Shown in pieces: positions 16,602-25,680 of a stretch of DNA of 64,000 nucleotides. Both the position numbers and the translations under genes were made by a program. Position 1 is the stretch's first letter. Every line of letters starts with the position of its first letter. The DNA is from CAVZOY01 sp963777095 (GTDB taxonomy: Bacteria > Actinomycetota > Actinomycetes > Mycobacteriales > Geodermatophilaceae). Under the pieces are notes generated by a model. It saw only the letters and a program-made list of their open reading frames with translations, did not search any database and had not been told where the DNA came from. Where the stretch lies: NCBI GenBank assembly GCA_963777095.1, contig CAVZOY010000002.1:907012-971011 (forward strand). Direction: 5' to 3'.

Positions 16602-19564
16602 TCAGCTCGCCAGGCGGGAGCCCTCGCGGCCGGCGACGACCTCGAGCCGGCTGGGGATGCGGGTGCGCAGTTCTTCGACGTGGCTGATGACGCCGACCGT
16701 GCGGCCGCCGCGGCGCAGCTCGTCGAGCACGGTCATCACCGCGTCGAGCGCCTGCGGATCGAGGGTGCCGAAGCCCTCGTCGACGAACAGGGTGTCCAGC
16801 TGGACGCCGCCGCTCTCGGCGGTGACCACGTCGGCCAGCCCGAGCGCCAGCGCGAGCGAGGCCATGAAGCTCTCGCCGCCGGACAGGGTCTTGGTGGGCC
16901 GGCGGGTGCCGGTGTACTCGTCGAGGACGTCGAGGCCGAGGCCGCCGCGGGCGCCGTTGCGGCCCTGGGCGTCGCTGTGCAGGAACGTGTAGCGCCCCGC
17001 CGACATCTCCAGCAGCCGGCGGCTGGCCACCTCGGCGACCTGCTCGAGCCGGGCGGCGAGGACGAAGGACTGCAGCCGCATCCGGAGCGTGTTGGCGCCG
17101 CGACCGCCGACGAGATCGGCCAGCGCCGTCACCTGCTCGGCCTGGGCCCGTCGTTCGGCCAGCTCGACCTCGACGCCGGTGAGCTCGGCGGCGAGCGCGT
17201 CGAGGGCTGCGGTGCGCCGGCGGGCGTCGGCGAGCGCGGCCACGGCCGCCTCGCGGGCCTGCGTCCGGGCCCGGCACTCGCGGGTGAGCGCGTCGACGTC
17301 GGGCACCGGGCCGAGGTCGGTCAGCTCCGGCTCGGCGAGGGTGGCGGTGACCACGGCACGAGCCGCGTCGTGGGCCTCGACCCGCCGGGCCAGCGTCGCT
17401 GCCCGTCCGCGGTCGAGCAGCGAGGCCGCCGCCTCGAGCAGATCGGCGAAGCCGGCCTCCTTCGCACGTGTCTCCGCGGTGCGACGGGCCTCGTCCGCGG
17501 CGAGGCCCGCCCGCGCCAGAGCGGCGTCGGCCTCGAGCAGGGCCTCGCACCGCTCGGCGGCGGTGGCGAGGCGCCGGATCCGGGACGGCAGGTCGACGTC
17601 GTCGCCGCGCGCCGCGGCCAGCCGGGAGCGCACCTCGTCCAGCGCCGTGCGCTTCTCGGCCGCCACGGCGCGGTGCCGGGCGAGGTCCTCACGGGCGGCG
17701 GCGAGGTCCCGCACGGCGCACTCACGCCGCTCGGAGAGCTCCGCCAGCTCCTCCTGAGCGGGGGCGAGGTCGGCCGCAGCGGCAGCCACGGTGCCGCGCT
17801 CGGTGACGGCGGCGGCGTGCGCGACCTCCTGCTCGGCGAGCGGCTGCTCGCCGGCGCGGGCCTGCAGCGCCGCCAGGTCGCGCTCGGCCGACGCGAGGGC
17901 GTCGCGGGCTCCCTGGTGCGCGGCCTGGGCGGCGTCGGCGGCGGCGCGCGCGGCCTCCTCGTCGGCACGGCCGACCACCGGTCCGGTGGACGTCGCCGGC
18001 GCCGGGTGCTCGGCGGACCCGCAGACCGGGCACCCCTCGCCGTCGACCAGGCCCGTGGCCAGTTCGGCGGCCATGCCGTCGAGGCGTGCGGCGCGCACGT
18101 CGTTCCACCGCTCGCGGGCGTCGAGCCAGCGTTCCCGGGCGGACTCGGCAGCCCTCCGGCGGTCGGCGACCTCCGTCTCCTTGCGCACGGCGGCACGTGC
18201 GGCCTGGAGCGCGACCTGTCCGCGCTGCACCGCCTCCGTCAGGCCGGGCAGGCGGGCGGCGGCTCCCGCGGCGGCCTCGACCCGCTGCTCGACCGCGGTG
18301 AGCAGGGCCGGGAGCGCGGCGAGCGCCTCCTCCTCCTCGGCGCAGGCGGTGGCGAGCTGCTCCGCGCTCCGCTCGGTGGCCCGGAGCTCGGCGGCGAGGG
18401 TGTCGGCCCGACCGGCCTCCGGCAGCAGCCCCTGGAGCCGCGCGACCTCGTCGCGCAGCGCGCGGGCGACCCCGCGGTCGGCGTCCTGGCCGGTGCCGGT
18501 CTGCGACCACGCCGCCAGCGCTGCGATCCGGTCCTGCTCGGCGGCCTCCGCGGCGAGCGCCGTGCGGCCCGCCGCCTTCGAGGACGTCGCGCACCGGCTC
18601 GGCCCGCTCGCCGGCCCGCAGCACCGTGCGCAGCGGCTCCAGCTCGGCGACCTCGGCGTCCAGGCGGGCCAGCTCGGCGCGCGCCCGGTCGCGGCGCGCG
18701 TGCCGGTCGGCCTCGGCGCGGCCGGCGGCGAGCACGGCGTCGACCCGCGCGACCTCGGCGCCGGCCTCGGCGGCCGACCGCTCCGCCTCGGCGAGCGCGT
18801 CCGCGGCACGCGTGCGCACACCCGAGACCCACGCGTCGGCCCGCGCACCCGGGCGCGACTCCGACCAGCTCCGGCGCGAGCTCCTCGGGCACCGGCACGT
18901 CGGCGACCTGGGCCACGCGGGCCACCAGCGTCGAGGCGCGGGCGCGCACGATCTCCAGGCGCGCGCGGGCCGCGGTGCGCTCGGCCGCCAGCCAGTCCTC
19001 GACGCGGGCGAAGCGGCCGACGTCGAACAGCGTCGTGAGCAGCCGGCCGCGGTCCTCGGGTTCGGCCCGCAGGAAGCGGGCGAAGTCGCCCTGGGGCAGC
19101 AGGACCACCTGGCAGAACTGCTCGGCCGACAGCCCGAGCCGCTCGCGCAGGTGCTCGGAGCCCTCGTCGATGCGGGTGCTCACCGGCTCCCAGCCGTCGG
19201 CGGTCGCGCGCTGCACGACCAGCCGGGCCGGCTCCCTGGTCTCGCCGGTGCCGCGCTGCTTGGGCCGCAGCTGCTCGGGGCGGCGGGTGACCAGCAGCCG
19301 CTCGCCGCCGAGGGTCACCTCGAGCTCGACCTCGGTGCGGACGTCGAAGGCGGCGTGGTCGCTGCGCAGCCGCCGCTCCTCGCCGCGCGCACCGGGCACG
19401 GTGCCGTAGAGCGCGAAGACGACGGCGTCGAGCAGCGTCGTCTTGCCCGCCCCGGTGGGGCCCCACAGCAGGAACAGGCCGTCGCGGCCGACGTCGTCCA
19501 GGTCGACGTCGACCCGGTCCGCGAAGGGCCCGAAGGCCGACAGCGCCAGGCGGTGCACCCTCAC
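16602..19564 (-). CDS. sbcC: Exonuclease subunit SbcC (frameshifted near 18870 and 18585)
   Basis: SMC-like ATPase that with SbcD cuts DNA hairpins and processes double-strand ends. GTG 19564 overlaps the sbcD stop (GTGA). The N-terminal lobe has SAFGPFADRVDVDLDD and Walker A LLWGPTGAGKTTLLDAVVF; QVVLLPQGDFARFLRA is the Q-loop region. Long Ala/Glu/Arg coiled coils flank the zinc hook CPVCGSAEHP. The C-terminal lobe holds the signature LSGGESFMASLALALG and Walker B LDTLFVDEGFGTLDPQ. About 987 residues restored. The frame shifts twice, near 18870 after the Ala/Pro-rich segment and near 18585 around RDVLEGG/AAGRTALAAEAAEQD. Both breaks lie in coiled-coil DNA with runs of GC, and all catalytic parts are intact, so they look like sequence errors. 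Confidence 0.9.
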
Positions 19565-20731
19565 GGCGCCACCCCCGCCGTCAGCTCCTCGTTCTCGCCG
19601 CGGACGGCGGCGGTCAGCGCCCGGCGCAGCAGGTCGCGCTCGGCCGGGCCGGGATCGGTGCCGCGGACGTGGCGGACGAACTCCTGCGCGACGTCGAGGT
19701 CGGCGCGGCCGCGCAGCCGCTCCTGGTAGCTGCGGCCGTCGTCGACGGCGGTGCCGCCCGTCCACTCGAGGTGCACGCAGTACGGGAAGCGACCGCGCAG
19801 CTGCCGCATCGGGTCGGACGGCCGCACGGCGTCGGTGAGCCGAACGGAGACGAAGTGCTCCTCGACCGCGGCGTGTGCAGGGTCGGCGAGCAGCTCGGCC
19901 AGCTCGCCGGAGAGCACGGTGAGCGGCCGCGGCACGGGCAGCGGCACCGGCCGGACGCCGCAGAGCCCACCGGCGTCGAGGTCGACGATCCAGGCCTGCT
20001 TGTCGTGCCCGGCCTCGGCGAAGGAGTACGGCAGCGGAGAGCCGCTGTAGCGCAGGCGGTCGGTGAGCGACTGGGGCCGGTGCAGGTGGCCGAGCGCGAC
20101 GTAGTCGACGCCGTCGAACACCGCCTCGGGCACCCGGTCGACGCCGCCCACGCAGATGTCGCGCTCGCTCTCGCTGGGCTCGGCGCCGCCCACGAAGGCG
20201 TGCGCCAGCACGACCGAGCGGACGCCGGGACGGAGGAACAGGTCGGTGCGGATGCGCTCCATGCGCGGCCCGCAGCACCGCCTCGTGCCCGCGTGCCTCC
20301 GGAAGGCCGAGCTCGTGCCGCGCGACCTCGGGCTCCAGATACGGAATGCCGTAGATCGCCACCTCGCCGTGCTCATCGGCCAGCAGCACCGGTTCGTCGA
20401 GTCGCGGGGTCTCGGTTCGGACATGGACGCCAGCGCGGGTGAACAGGCCCGAGCCGAAGTTCAGGCGGCGAGCCGAGTCGTGGTTTCCGGGCGTCAGGAC
20501 GACCGCCGCGCCTGCCGCCACGAATCGATTGAGCGTGCGGTTGAGGACGTCGGTCGCGTCGGCCGACGGGACGGCGCGGTCGTAGACGTCGCCGGCCACG
20601 AGGACGGCGTCGACCCCCTCGGCGCGGATGACGGCGGCGAGCTGCGCGAGCACGGCCTCCTGCTCGGCGAGCAGGTCGGTGCCGTGCAGCGACCGGCCCA
20701 GGTGCCAGTCGGAGGTGTGCAGCAGCCGCAT
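19561..20731 (-). CDS. sbcD: Exonuclease subunit SbcD (frameshifted near 20275)
   Basis: Metallophosphoesterase nuclease partner of SbcC. ATG 20731 gives the calcineurin-like motifs in order: HTSDWHLGRSLHG, VLVAGDVYDRAVPS, VVLTPGNHDSARRL, then, after a frame change, VVLAHAFVGGAEPS and YVALGHLHRPQSL. These supply the two-metal ligands (D, H, D, N, H, H). The C-terminal capping domain ends GENEELTAGVAP at 19561. The frame shift near 20275 falls between AVLRAAHGA and the FLRPGVRS segment. Restored length is about 390 residues, the family norm. Transcription appears leaderless with TAGCTT six bases before the ATG, giving an sbcD-sbcC operon. Confidence 0.9.
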
Positions 20732-20737
20732 GGCCGG

Positions 20738-20743
20738 AAGCTA
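20738..20743 (-). promoter_or_regulatory. -10 element of sbcD, leaderless type
   Basis: TAGCTT on the minus strand followed by six bases and the ATG at 20731. Confidence 0.45.
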
Positions 20744-20807
20744 TGTCGACCCTCTGACAGAACCGGTGCGGCTCGCCGTGTGACGGAGCCGTCACATCAC
20801 AGGCGCC

Positions 20808-21472
20808 TCAGTAGACGGGGTCGGTCTGGAAGGACGCCGTCCGGCGCTCCCGGGTGCCCCACTCGGTGACGTACGCCTGGCCACCGGTCGGGAAGCCGCT
20901 GGTCCCCCAGCCGCCGGTCGGGTGCCCGCCCCCGCGCCGGTACTCCTCGGCGAGGTAGCCGGCGCTCTCCTTGGCCCGGCGGTCGGCGTCCTCCTCGATC
21001 ATGTGGTTGAGCAGCGTCTGCACGCGCTCGCTGTCCGGGCACCCGGTACAGCACGGTGGCGCCCTCGCCGGCGGAGGTGATGCGGAGCGTGCCCGAGCGG
21101 ATGATCCGCTCCCACAGCGTCTGGCTGAACGAGACGTCGGTGATCCGCGACAGCGCGATGTCGCGTCCGCGACCGCGTCAGCACGCCGGTCCGGTACAGC
21201 AGCCGGTGCGTGGTGATGACGTAGTGCGTCGTCCGCCAGCGCATCAGCGGCCCGACCACGGTGACCAGGACCAGCAGCGAGCGGCGACGCCGAGCAGCGC
21301 CAGCCGGAACACGCCCTGGTCGCTGCCGACCGGGATCATCGCCATCCCGAACGAGGCCGCCCCGATGATCAGCAGCAGGCGCACGACCGGCCAGAAGACC
21401 GCGAGCGCGATGCGGGTGCAGGGCGGCGACGACCTCCTCGCCGTCCGTCAGCACCTTGTCGGGGTAGGGCAC
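20808..21472 (-). CDS. PH-domain (bPH2) membrane protein, several frameshifts
   Basis: Likely orthologue of the small membrane protein encoded between purK/gtrA and birA in mycobacteria. GTG 21472 (preceded by GGAGGG) reads PYPDKVLTDGEEVVAALHPH, the family's N-terminus. In other frames come two hydrophobic helices near 21380-21260, then MRWRTTHYVITTHRLLYRTGVL, the bacterial PH (YdbS-like) core, and finally LLNHMIEEDADRRAKESAG and a Gly-rich tail ending TDPVY at 20808. At least three or four frame changes are needed, near 21410, 21285, 21175 and 21040. The tail in the last frame is well formed, so decay is not obvious and base errors may explain most breaks. Function of the family is unknown. 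Confidence 0.6.
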
Positions 21473-21558
21473 CCCTCCAGGATGCGCCCTGCCGAGGCCC
21501 GGACGGCGCTGCCGAGCACTCCTGGAGGGCGGCCGGTCAAGGGCCGGAGCCCCAGGGG

Positions 21559-22371
21559 TCACACCCGTCGCACGTGCCGCACGTCGCCGCTGGCGAGCTC
21601 CACCCTGCCGGCGTCCGTGGCGACGACGAGCCGGCCGTCCCAGTCGACCGCCTCGGCCACGCCCTCGACCACCGAGCCGTCCGGCAGCGTGACCGCCACG
21701 GAGGTGCCGACGGTCGCCGACCACCCCAGGTACTCGCGGGCCAGGCCGGAGCCGACCGGGTCGCCCAGGGCCTCCGACCACCGGCGGTACCGCGCGCCGA
21801 GCGCACGCAGGTAGCCGACCAGCAGCGCGCCGCGGTCCACATCGGTGGCGCCCGCGAGCAGCAGCGACGTCCCACCCTCGGGCAGCTCGGGCGCCGTCGT
21901 CGACACGTTGAGCCCGACGCCGACGACGACCGAGGTGCCGGACGCCTCGGCGAGGATGCCGGCCAGCTTGCCGCCGTCGGCGGCCAGCAGGTCGTTCGGC
22001 CACTTCAGCGCCGCGCGGACGCCGGCGACCTCGCCGACCGCCTCGGCCAGCGCGACGCCGGTCAGCAGCGGGAGCCAGCTGCGCCGGCTCGCGGGGACGT
22101 CGGGACGGAGCAGCACCGACACGGTCAGCCCGGCCCGCGGCGGTGACACCCAGACCCGGTCGAGCCGGCCGCGACCGGCCTCCTGGTGCTCGGCGACGAG
22201 CACCGTGCCCTCGGGTGCGTCCTCCGCGGCCTCCGCGGCGAGGACGGCGTTGGTCGACCCGACCGTCTCCAGCACCTGGACCGACCGCCACGGCGAGTCC
22301 CCGCCGACGAGCGCCGAGGTCAGCGCAGCGGCGTCCAGCGGCGGGCGGTCGGGGAGAGGGGCCGCGGGCAC
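21559..22371 (-). CDS. birA: Biotin--[acetyl-CoA-carboxylase] ligase
   Basis: Attaches biotin to the lysine of biotin carboxyl-carrier domains via biotinyl-AMP; here the target is the AccA-type alpha subunit encoded about 5 kb away. 270 residues from GTG 22371. Motifs: VLETVGSTNAVL, the adenylate-binding AEHQEAGRGRLDRVWVSPP, LKWPNDLLAADGGKLAGILAE, SVVVGVGLNVS, and a C-terminal SH3-like domain (AVTLPDGSVVEGVAEAVD). There is no N-terminal DNA-binding domain, so it is the monofunctional class. It is divergent from accD with just 18 bases between start codons. Confidence 0.95.
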   Translation of the reverse strand: MPAAPLPDRPPLDAAALTSALVGGDSPWRSVQVLETVGSTNAVLAAEAAEDAPEGTVLVAEHQEAGRGRLDRVWVSPPRAGLTVSVLLRPDVPASRRSWLPLLTGVALAEAVGEVAGVRAALKWPNDLLAADGGKLAGILAEASGTSVVVGVGLNVSTTAPELPEGGTSLLLAGATDVDRGALLVGYLRALGARYRRWSEALGDPVGSGLAREYLGWSATVGTSVAVTLPDGSVVEGVAEAVDWDGRLVVATDAGRVELASGDVRHVRRV

Positions 22372-22376
22372 TCCCC

Positions 22377-22383
22377 TACGCTA
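22377..22383. promoter_or_regulatory. Overlapping face-to-face -10 elements of birA and the carboxylase beta gene
   Basis: TACGCTA serves both strands: TACGCT (22377-22382) is seven bases before GTG 22390 on the plus strand, and TAGCGT (complement of 22378-22383) is six bases before GTG 22371 on the minus strand. Both transcripts would be leaderless, and polymerases would compete for one site. Confidence 0.55.
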
Positions 22384-22389
22384 CGGGCC

Positions 22390-24018
22390 GTGAGCGCGGC
22401 CGAACTCGAGAACGCCGGGGAGCACGTCCCGGGCGACGTCGACGTCCACACGACGGCGGGCAAGATCGCCGACTTCGAGCGGCGCGTGCAGGAGGCGACG
22501 CACGCCGGCTCCGAGCGCGCGGTCGAGAAGCAGCACGCCGCAGGCAAGATGACCGCCCGCGAGCGGCTCGAGGTGCTGCTCGACCCGGGTTCGTTCACCG
22601 AGTTCGACGAGTTCGCCCGGCACCGCTCCACCAACTTCGGCATGGCCGACAAGCGCCCGTTCGGCGACGGCGTCGTCACCGGCTACGGCACGGTCGACGG
22701 CCGCCCGGTCGCCGTCTTCAGCCAGGACGTCACCGTCTTCGGCGGCAGCCTCGGCGAGGTCTACGGCGAGAAGATCGTCAAGGTCCAGGACTTCGCCGTG
22801 AAGAACGGCTGCCCGATCATCGGGATCAACGAGGGCGGCGGCGCGCGCATCCAGGAGGGCGTCGTCTCCCTCGGCCTCTACGGCGAGATCTTCCGGCGCA
22901 ACGTGCACGCCTCGGGCGTCGTCCCGCAGATCTCGCTGGTCATGGGGCCGGCCGCCGGCGGGCACGTCTACTCCCCCGCGCTCACCGACTTCATCGTCAT
23001 GGTCGACAAGACCAGCCAGATGTTCATCACCGGCCCGGACGTCGTGAAGACGGTGACCGGCGAGGACGTCACGCTCGAGGAGCTCGGCGGAGCGCGCACG
23101 CACAACACCAAGTCCGGCGTCGCGCACTACCTGGCCGAGGACGAGACCGACGCCCTCGACTACGTCAAGGCGCTGCTCTCGTACCTGCCGAGCAACAACC
23201 TCGACCCGCTGCCGGCCCTCGACGTGCCGCCGGTCGAGACGGCGCTGCCCGACGCACTGACCGACGAGGACCTCGAGCTCGACTCGTTCGTCCCCGACTC
23301 GGCGAACACGCCCTACGACATGCACACCGTCATCGAGCACGTGCTCGACGACGGCGAGTTCCTCGAGGTGCAGCCGCTGTTCGCGCCGAACATCCTCATC
23401 GGCTTCGGCCGGGTCGAGGGCCGTCCGGTGGGCATCGTGGCCAACCAGCCCACGCAGTTCGCCGGCACGCTGGACATCGACGCCAGCGAGAAGGCCGCCC
23501 GCTTCGTGCGCACCTGCGACGCCTTCAATCTCCCGGTGCTGACCTTCGTCGACGTCCCCGGCTTCCTGCCCGGGACGTCGCAGGAGTGGGAGGGCATCAT
23601 CCGGCGCGGCGCCAAGCTCATCTACGCCTACGCCGAGGCCACCGTCCCCAAGGTCACGGTGATCACCCGCAAGGCCTACGGCGGCGCCTACGACGTCATG
23701 GGCTCCAAGCACCTCGGCGCCGACGTCAACCTGGCCTGGCCCACGGCGCAGATCGCCGTCGTCGGCGCCCAGGGGGCGGTCGGGATCCTCTACCGCAAGG
23801 AGCTCGCCTCCGCCGACGACCCGGACGCCCGTCGCGCCGAGTTGATCGCCGAGTACGAGGACACCCTCGCCAACCCCTACATCGCCGCCGACCGCGGCTT
23901 CGTCGACATGGTCATCCCGCCGTCGCACACGCGCGTGCAGGTGACCAAGGCGCTGCGGGTGCTCGCCAACAAGCGCGAGACGCGGCCGCCCAAGAAGCAC
24001 GGGAACATCCCGCTGTGA
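22390..24018 (+). CDS. accD5: Acyl-CoA carboxylase beta subunit (propionyl-CoA carboxylase type)
   Basis: Carboxyltransferase subunit moving CO2 from biotin to propionyl- or acetyl-CoA. 542 residues from GTG 22390, intact. N- and C-terminal crotonase-like domains are both present: GKMTARERLEVLLDPGSF, GARIQEGVVSLGLYGEIF and GPAAGGHVYSPALTDF in the first, then FVDVPGFLPGTSQEWEG, KVTVITRKAYGGAYDVMG and AVVGAQGAVGIL in the second. The position with accE, maf and birA matches accD5 of mycobacteria, whose enzyme prefers propionyl-CoA; the symbol rests on that synteny. The stop overlaps accE (GTGA). Confidence 0.9.
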   Translation: MSAAELENAGEHVPGDVDVHTTAGKIADFERRVQEATHAGSERAVEKQHAAGKMTARERLEVLLDPGSFTEFDEFARHRSTNFGMADKRPFGDGVVTGYGTVDGRPVAVFSQDVTVFGGSLGEVYGEKIVKVQDFAVKNGCPIIGINEGGGARIQEGVVSLGLYGEIFRRNVHASGVVPQISLVMGPAAGGHVYSPALTDFIVMVDKTSQMFITGPDVVKTVTGEDVTLEELGGARTHNTKSGVAHYLAEDETDALDYVKALLSYLPSNNLDPLPALDVPPVETALPDALTDEDLELDSFVPDSANTPYDMHTVIEHVLDDGEFLEVQPLFAPNILIGFGRVEGRPVGIVANQPTQFAGTLDIDASEKAARFVRTCDAFNLPVLTFVDVPGFLPGTSQEWEGIIRRGAKLIYAYAEATVPKVTVITRKAYGGAYDVMGSKHLGADVNLAWPTAQIAVVGAQGAVGILYRKELASADDPDARRAELIAEYEDTLANPYIAADRGFVDMVIPPSHTRVQVTKALRVLANKRETRPPKKHGNIPL

Positions 24019-24239
24019 CCGCCGAGCAGACCACCGAGCGGCCGCTGCTGCGCGTCGTCCGCGGCGAGCCGAGCGCCGAGGAGCTCGCCGCGCTGACCGT
24101 CGTCGTCGCCGCCCTGTCGCAGCGGCGGGAGCGCCGCCGGGTCGTGCCGGTCGGCGCCTGGGCCGACTTCGGCGCGGCGCACCGCCGGCCGCCGCGGCCC
24201 GGTCCCGGCGGATGGCGGGCGGCGGGGTGGGCGTCGTGA
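24015..24239 (+). CDS. accE: Acyl-CoA carboxylase epsilon subunit
   Basis: 74 residues from GTG 24015, four-base overlaps with both neighbours. The short family motif is visible: LLRVVRGEPSAEELAALTVV followed by a basic linker (SQRRERRR) and a W-containing tail (GGWRAAGWAS). Epsilon subunits stabilise the alpha-beta complex of actinobacterial acyl-CoA carboxylases. Sequence conservation is low, but length, motif and position between the beta subunit and maf are characteristic. Confidence 0.85.
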   Translation: MTAEQTTERPLLRVVRGEPSAEELAALTVVVAALSQRRERRRVVPVGAWADFGAAHRRPPRPGPGGWRAAGWAS

Positions 24240-24844
24240 CCGTCGACCGCCGCCTGGTCCTCGCCTCGGCCTCCCCGGCCCGGCTCTCCCTGCTCCGGCA
24301 GGCCGGGCTCTCGCCCGAGGTCGTCGTCAGCGACGTCGACGAGAGCTCGGTGCGCGCGCCGCGCGTGGCCGAGCAGGTCGCACTGCTCGCCGCCGCCAAG
24401 GCCGCCGACGTCGCCAAGCGGGAGACCGACGCCCTGGTCATCGGGGCCGACTCGCTGCTGGAGTTCCGCGGTCAGCCGCTGGGCAAGCCGGCGGACGCCG
24501 CCGACGTGCGCGACCGCTGGCGGCGGATGGCCGGTCGCTCCGGCATCCTGCACACCGGTCAGGCGCTGTTCGAGGTGACCGCCGGCTCGGTCGTCGGCCG
24601 CGACATCGCGGTGGCCTCCACCGTCGTCTACTTCGCCGAGCCCACGCCGCAGGAGATCGAGGCCTACGTCGCCAGCGGAGAGCCGCTCGCCGTCGCCGGC
24701 GCCTTCACCCTCGACGGGCTGGGTGCGCCGTTCGTGCGCCGGGTCGAGGGCGACCCGGCCGCCGTCGTCGGCCTGTCGCTCACCGTGCTGCGCCAGCAAC
24801 TCGCCAAGCGCGGACTGGCCATCACCGACCTCTGGCGTCGCTGA
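24236..24844 (+). CDS. maf: Maf family nucleotide pyrophosphatase
   Basis: Hydrolyses non-canonical or house-cleaning nucleoside triphosphates (dTTP, UTP or modified forms). The GTG at 24236 overlaps the accE stop and reads TVDRRLVLASASPARLSLL, the canonical start; an upstream in-frame ATG at 24212 would add eight residues inside accE and is less likely. Further motifs: VVVSDVDES, DALVIGADSLLEF, GKPADAADVRDRWRRMAGR and EPLAVAGAFTLDGLGAPFV. 202 residues, the standard length. Third gene of the accD5-accE-maf transcription unit. Confidence 0.92.
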   Translation: MTVDRRLVLASASPARLSLLRQAGLSPEVVVSDVDESSVRAPRVAEQVALLAAAKAADVAKRETDALVIGADSLLEFRGQPLGKPADAADVRDRWRRMAGRSGILHTGQALFEVTAGSVVGRDIAVASTVVYFAEPTPQEIEAYVASGEPLAVAGAFTLDGLGAPFVRRVEGDPAAVVGLSLTVLRQQLAKRGLAITDLWRR

Positions 24845-24862
24845 CGCCGCAGTACCGGGGTC

Positions 24863-25537
24863 TCAGTAGACGCCGATCCGGATCCACGGGTTCTTGGCCG
24901 GGTCCATCCACCGCAGCAGCTGCACCATCGTGGTCTTGCTGACGGCGACGCAGCCGGCCGTCGACGAGCCGTTGCTGACGTGCACGAAGAAGGCCGACCC
25001 CGCGCCCGGCGTGCCGTTGAGGTTGTAGCCGATCACCGCGGCGTAGTCGTAGACGGCGCCCGCGTAGTAGAGGTTCTCGCTGGCGCCGCCGGGGCTGGTG
25101 GTCCGCCGGACGTGCTCGTTGTACGTCGGCGAGGTGGTGTTGCCGTCCCACCAGTCGTAGCGGTCGGACGTGAAGTACGACATCTTCGTGCCCGGGTTGG
25201 TCTGGCGGCCGAACGCCTCGGTCATCGGGTAGTCGCCGGCCGGCGTCCGGGTGCTGCCCTCGCTGGCCTGGCCGACGCCGGCGGCGCCGACGCGGGCGGT
25301 CACCGGGCCGAGCCTCAGCTTCCAGGCCCCGTTCACCCGGTCGTAGGCGCGCAGCTGGCCGACCGTCGCGGTCGGCGAGGACACCCGGACGGTGATCAGC
25401 TGACCGGCCGACGTCGGGTAGGCGGCCGCCGGGGTCGCGGCGGTCACGCCGGCCAGCGGGAGGAGTCCGGCGACCAGGGCCACCAGGAGGACCAGTCGCC
25501 GGGCACGCGGACGCCGGGTCGAGGGGAACGGGGGCAT
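24863..25537 (-). CDS. Secreted L,D-transpeptidase family protein
   Basis: Predicted to act on peptidoglycan outside the membrane with a catalytic cysteine. The ATG at 25537 gives a signal peptide (basic RRPRARR, then LVLLVALVAGLLPLAGV, cleavage near ATPAAAYP); a longer frame to 25606 is less likely. The mature part has VGQLRAYDRVNGAWKLRLGP, GSTRTPAGDYPMTEAFG and the YkuD-like active-site segment HVSNGSSTAGCVAVSK with His and Cys in the expected spacing, though the usual SHGC is STAGC. 224 residues, no separate binding domain. In mycobacteria this slot between maf and the alpha carboxylase holds a sulfurtransferase gene, so it is a local substitution. Confidence 0.8.
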   Translation of the reverse strand: MPPFPSTRRPRARRLVLLVALVAGLLPLAGVTAATPAAAYPTSAGQLITVRVSSPTATVGQLRAYDRVNGAWKLRLGPVTARVGAAGVGQASEGSTRTPAGDYPMTEAFGRQTNPGTKMSYFTSDRYDWWDGNTTSPTYNEHVRRTTSPGGASENLYYAGAVYDYAAVIGYNLNGTPGAGSAFFVHVSNGSSTAGCVAVSKTTMVQLLRWMDPAKNPWIRIGVY

Positions 25538-25642
25538 CTCGGAATAGTCCCCTCCGCTCCGCGCCGGATCAACGATCCCGTGGAGATGGAACCCATCGCG
25601 CACCACCCGCCCCTGCCGCCCGACCTGCGCGGGCCTCCTGGC

Positions 25643-25648
25643 TAGTCT
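25643..25648 (+). promoter_or_regulatory. -10 element upstream of the carboxylase alpha gene
   Basis: TAGTCT, 32 bases before GTG 25681. Here a leader with the ribosome binding site GAAGGGGAG follows, so this gene is not leaderless. Confidence 0.45.
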
Positions 25649-25680
25649 CCGACCGGTCGAGTCGTTCGAAGGGGAGCGCG

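Noticed and set aside
16680..19409. 909-residue open frame on the plus strand across sbcC
   Set aside because: Antisense to a clearly conserved sbcC; composition is typical of an antisense shadow.
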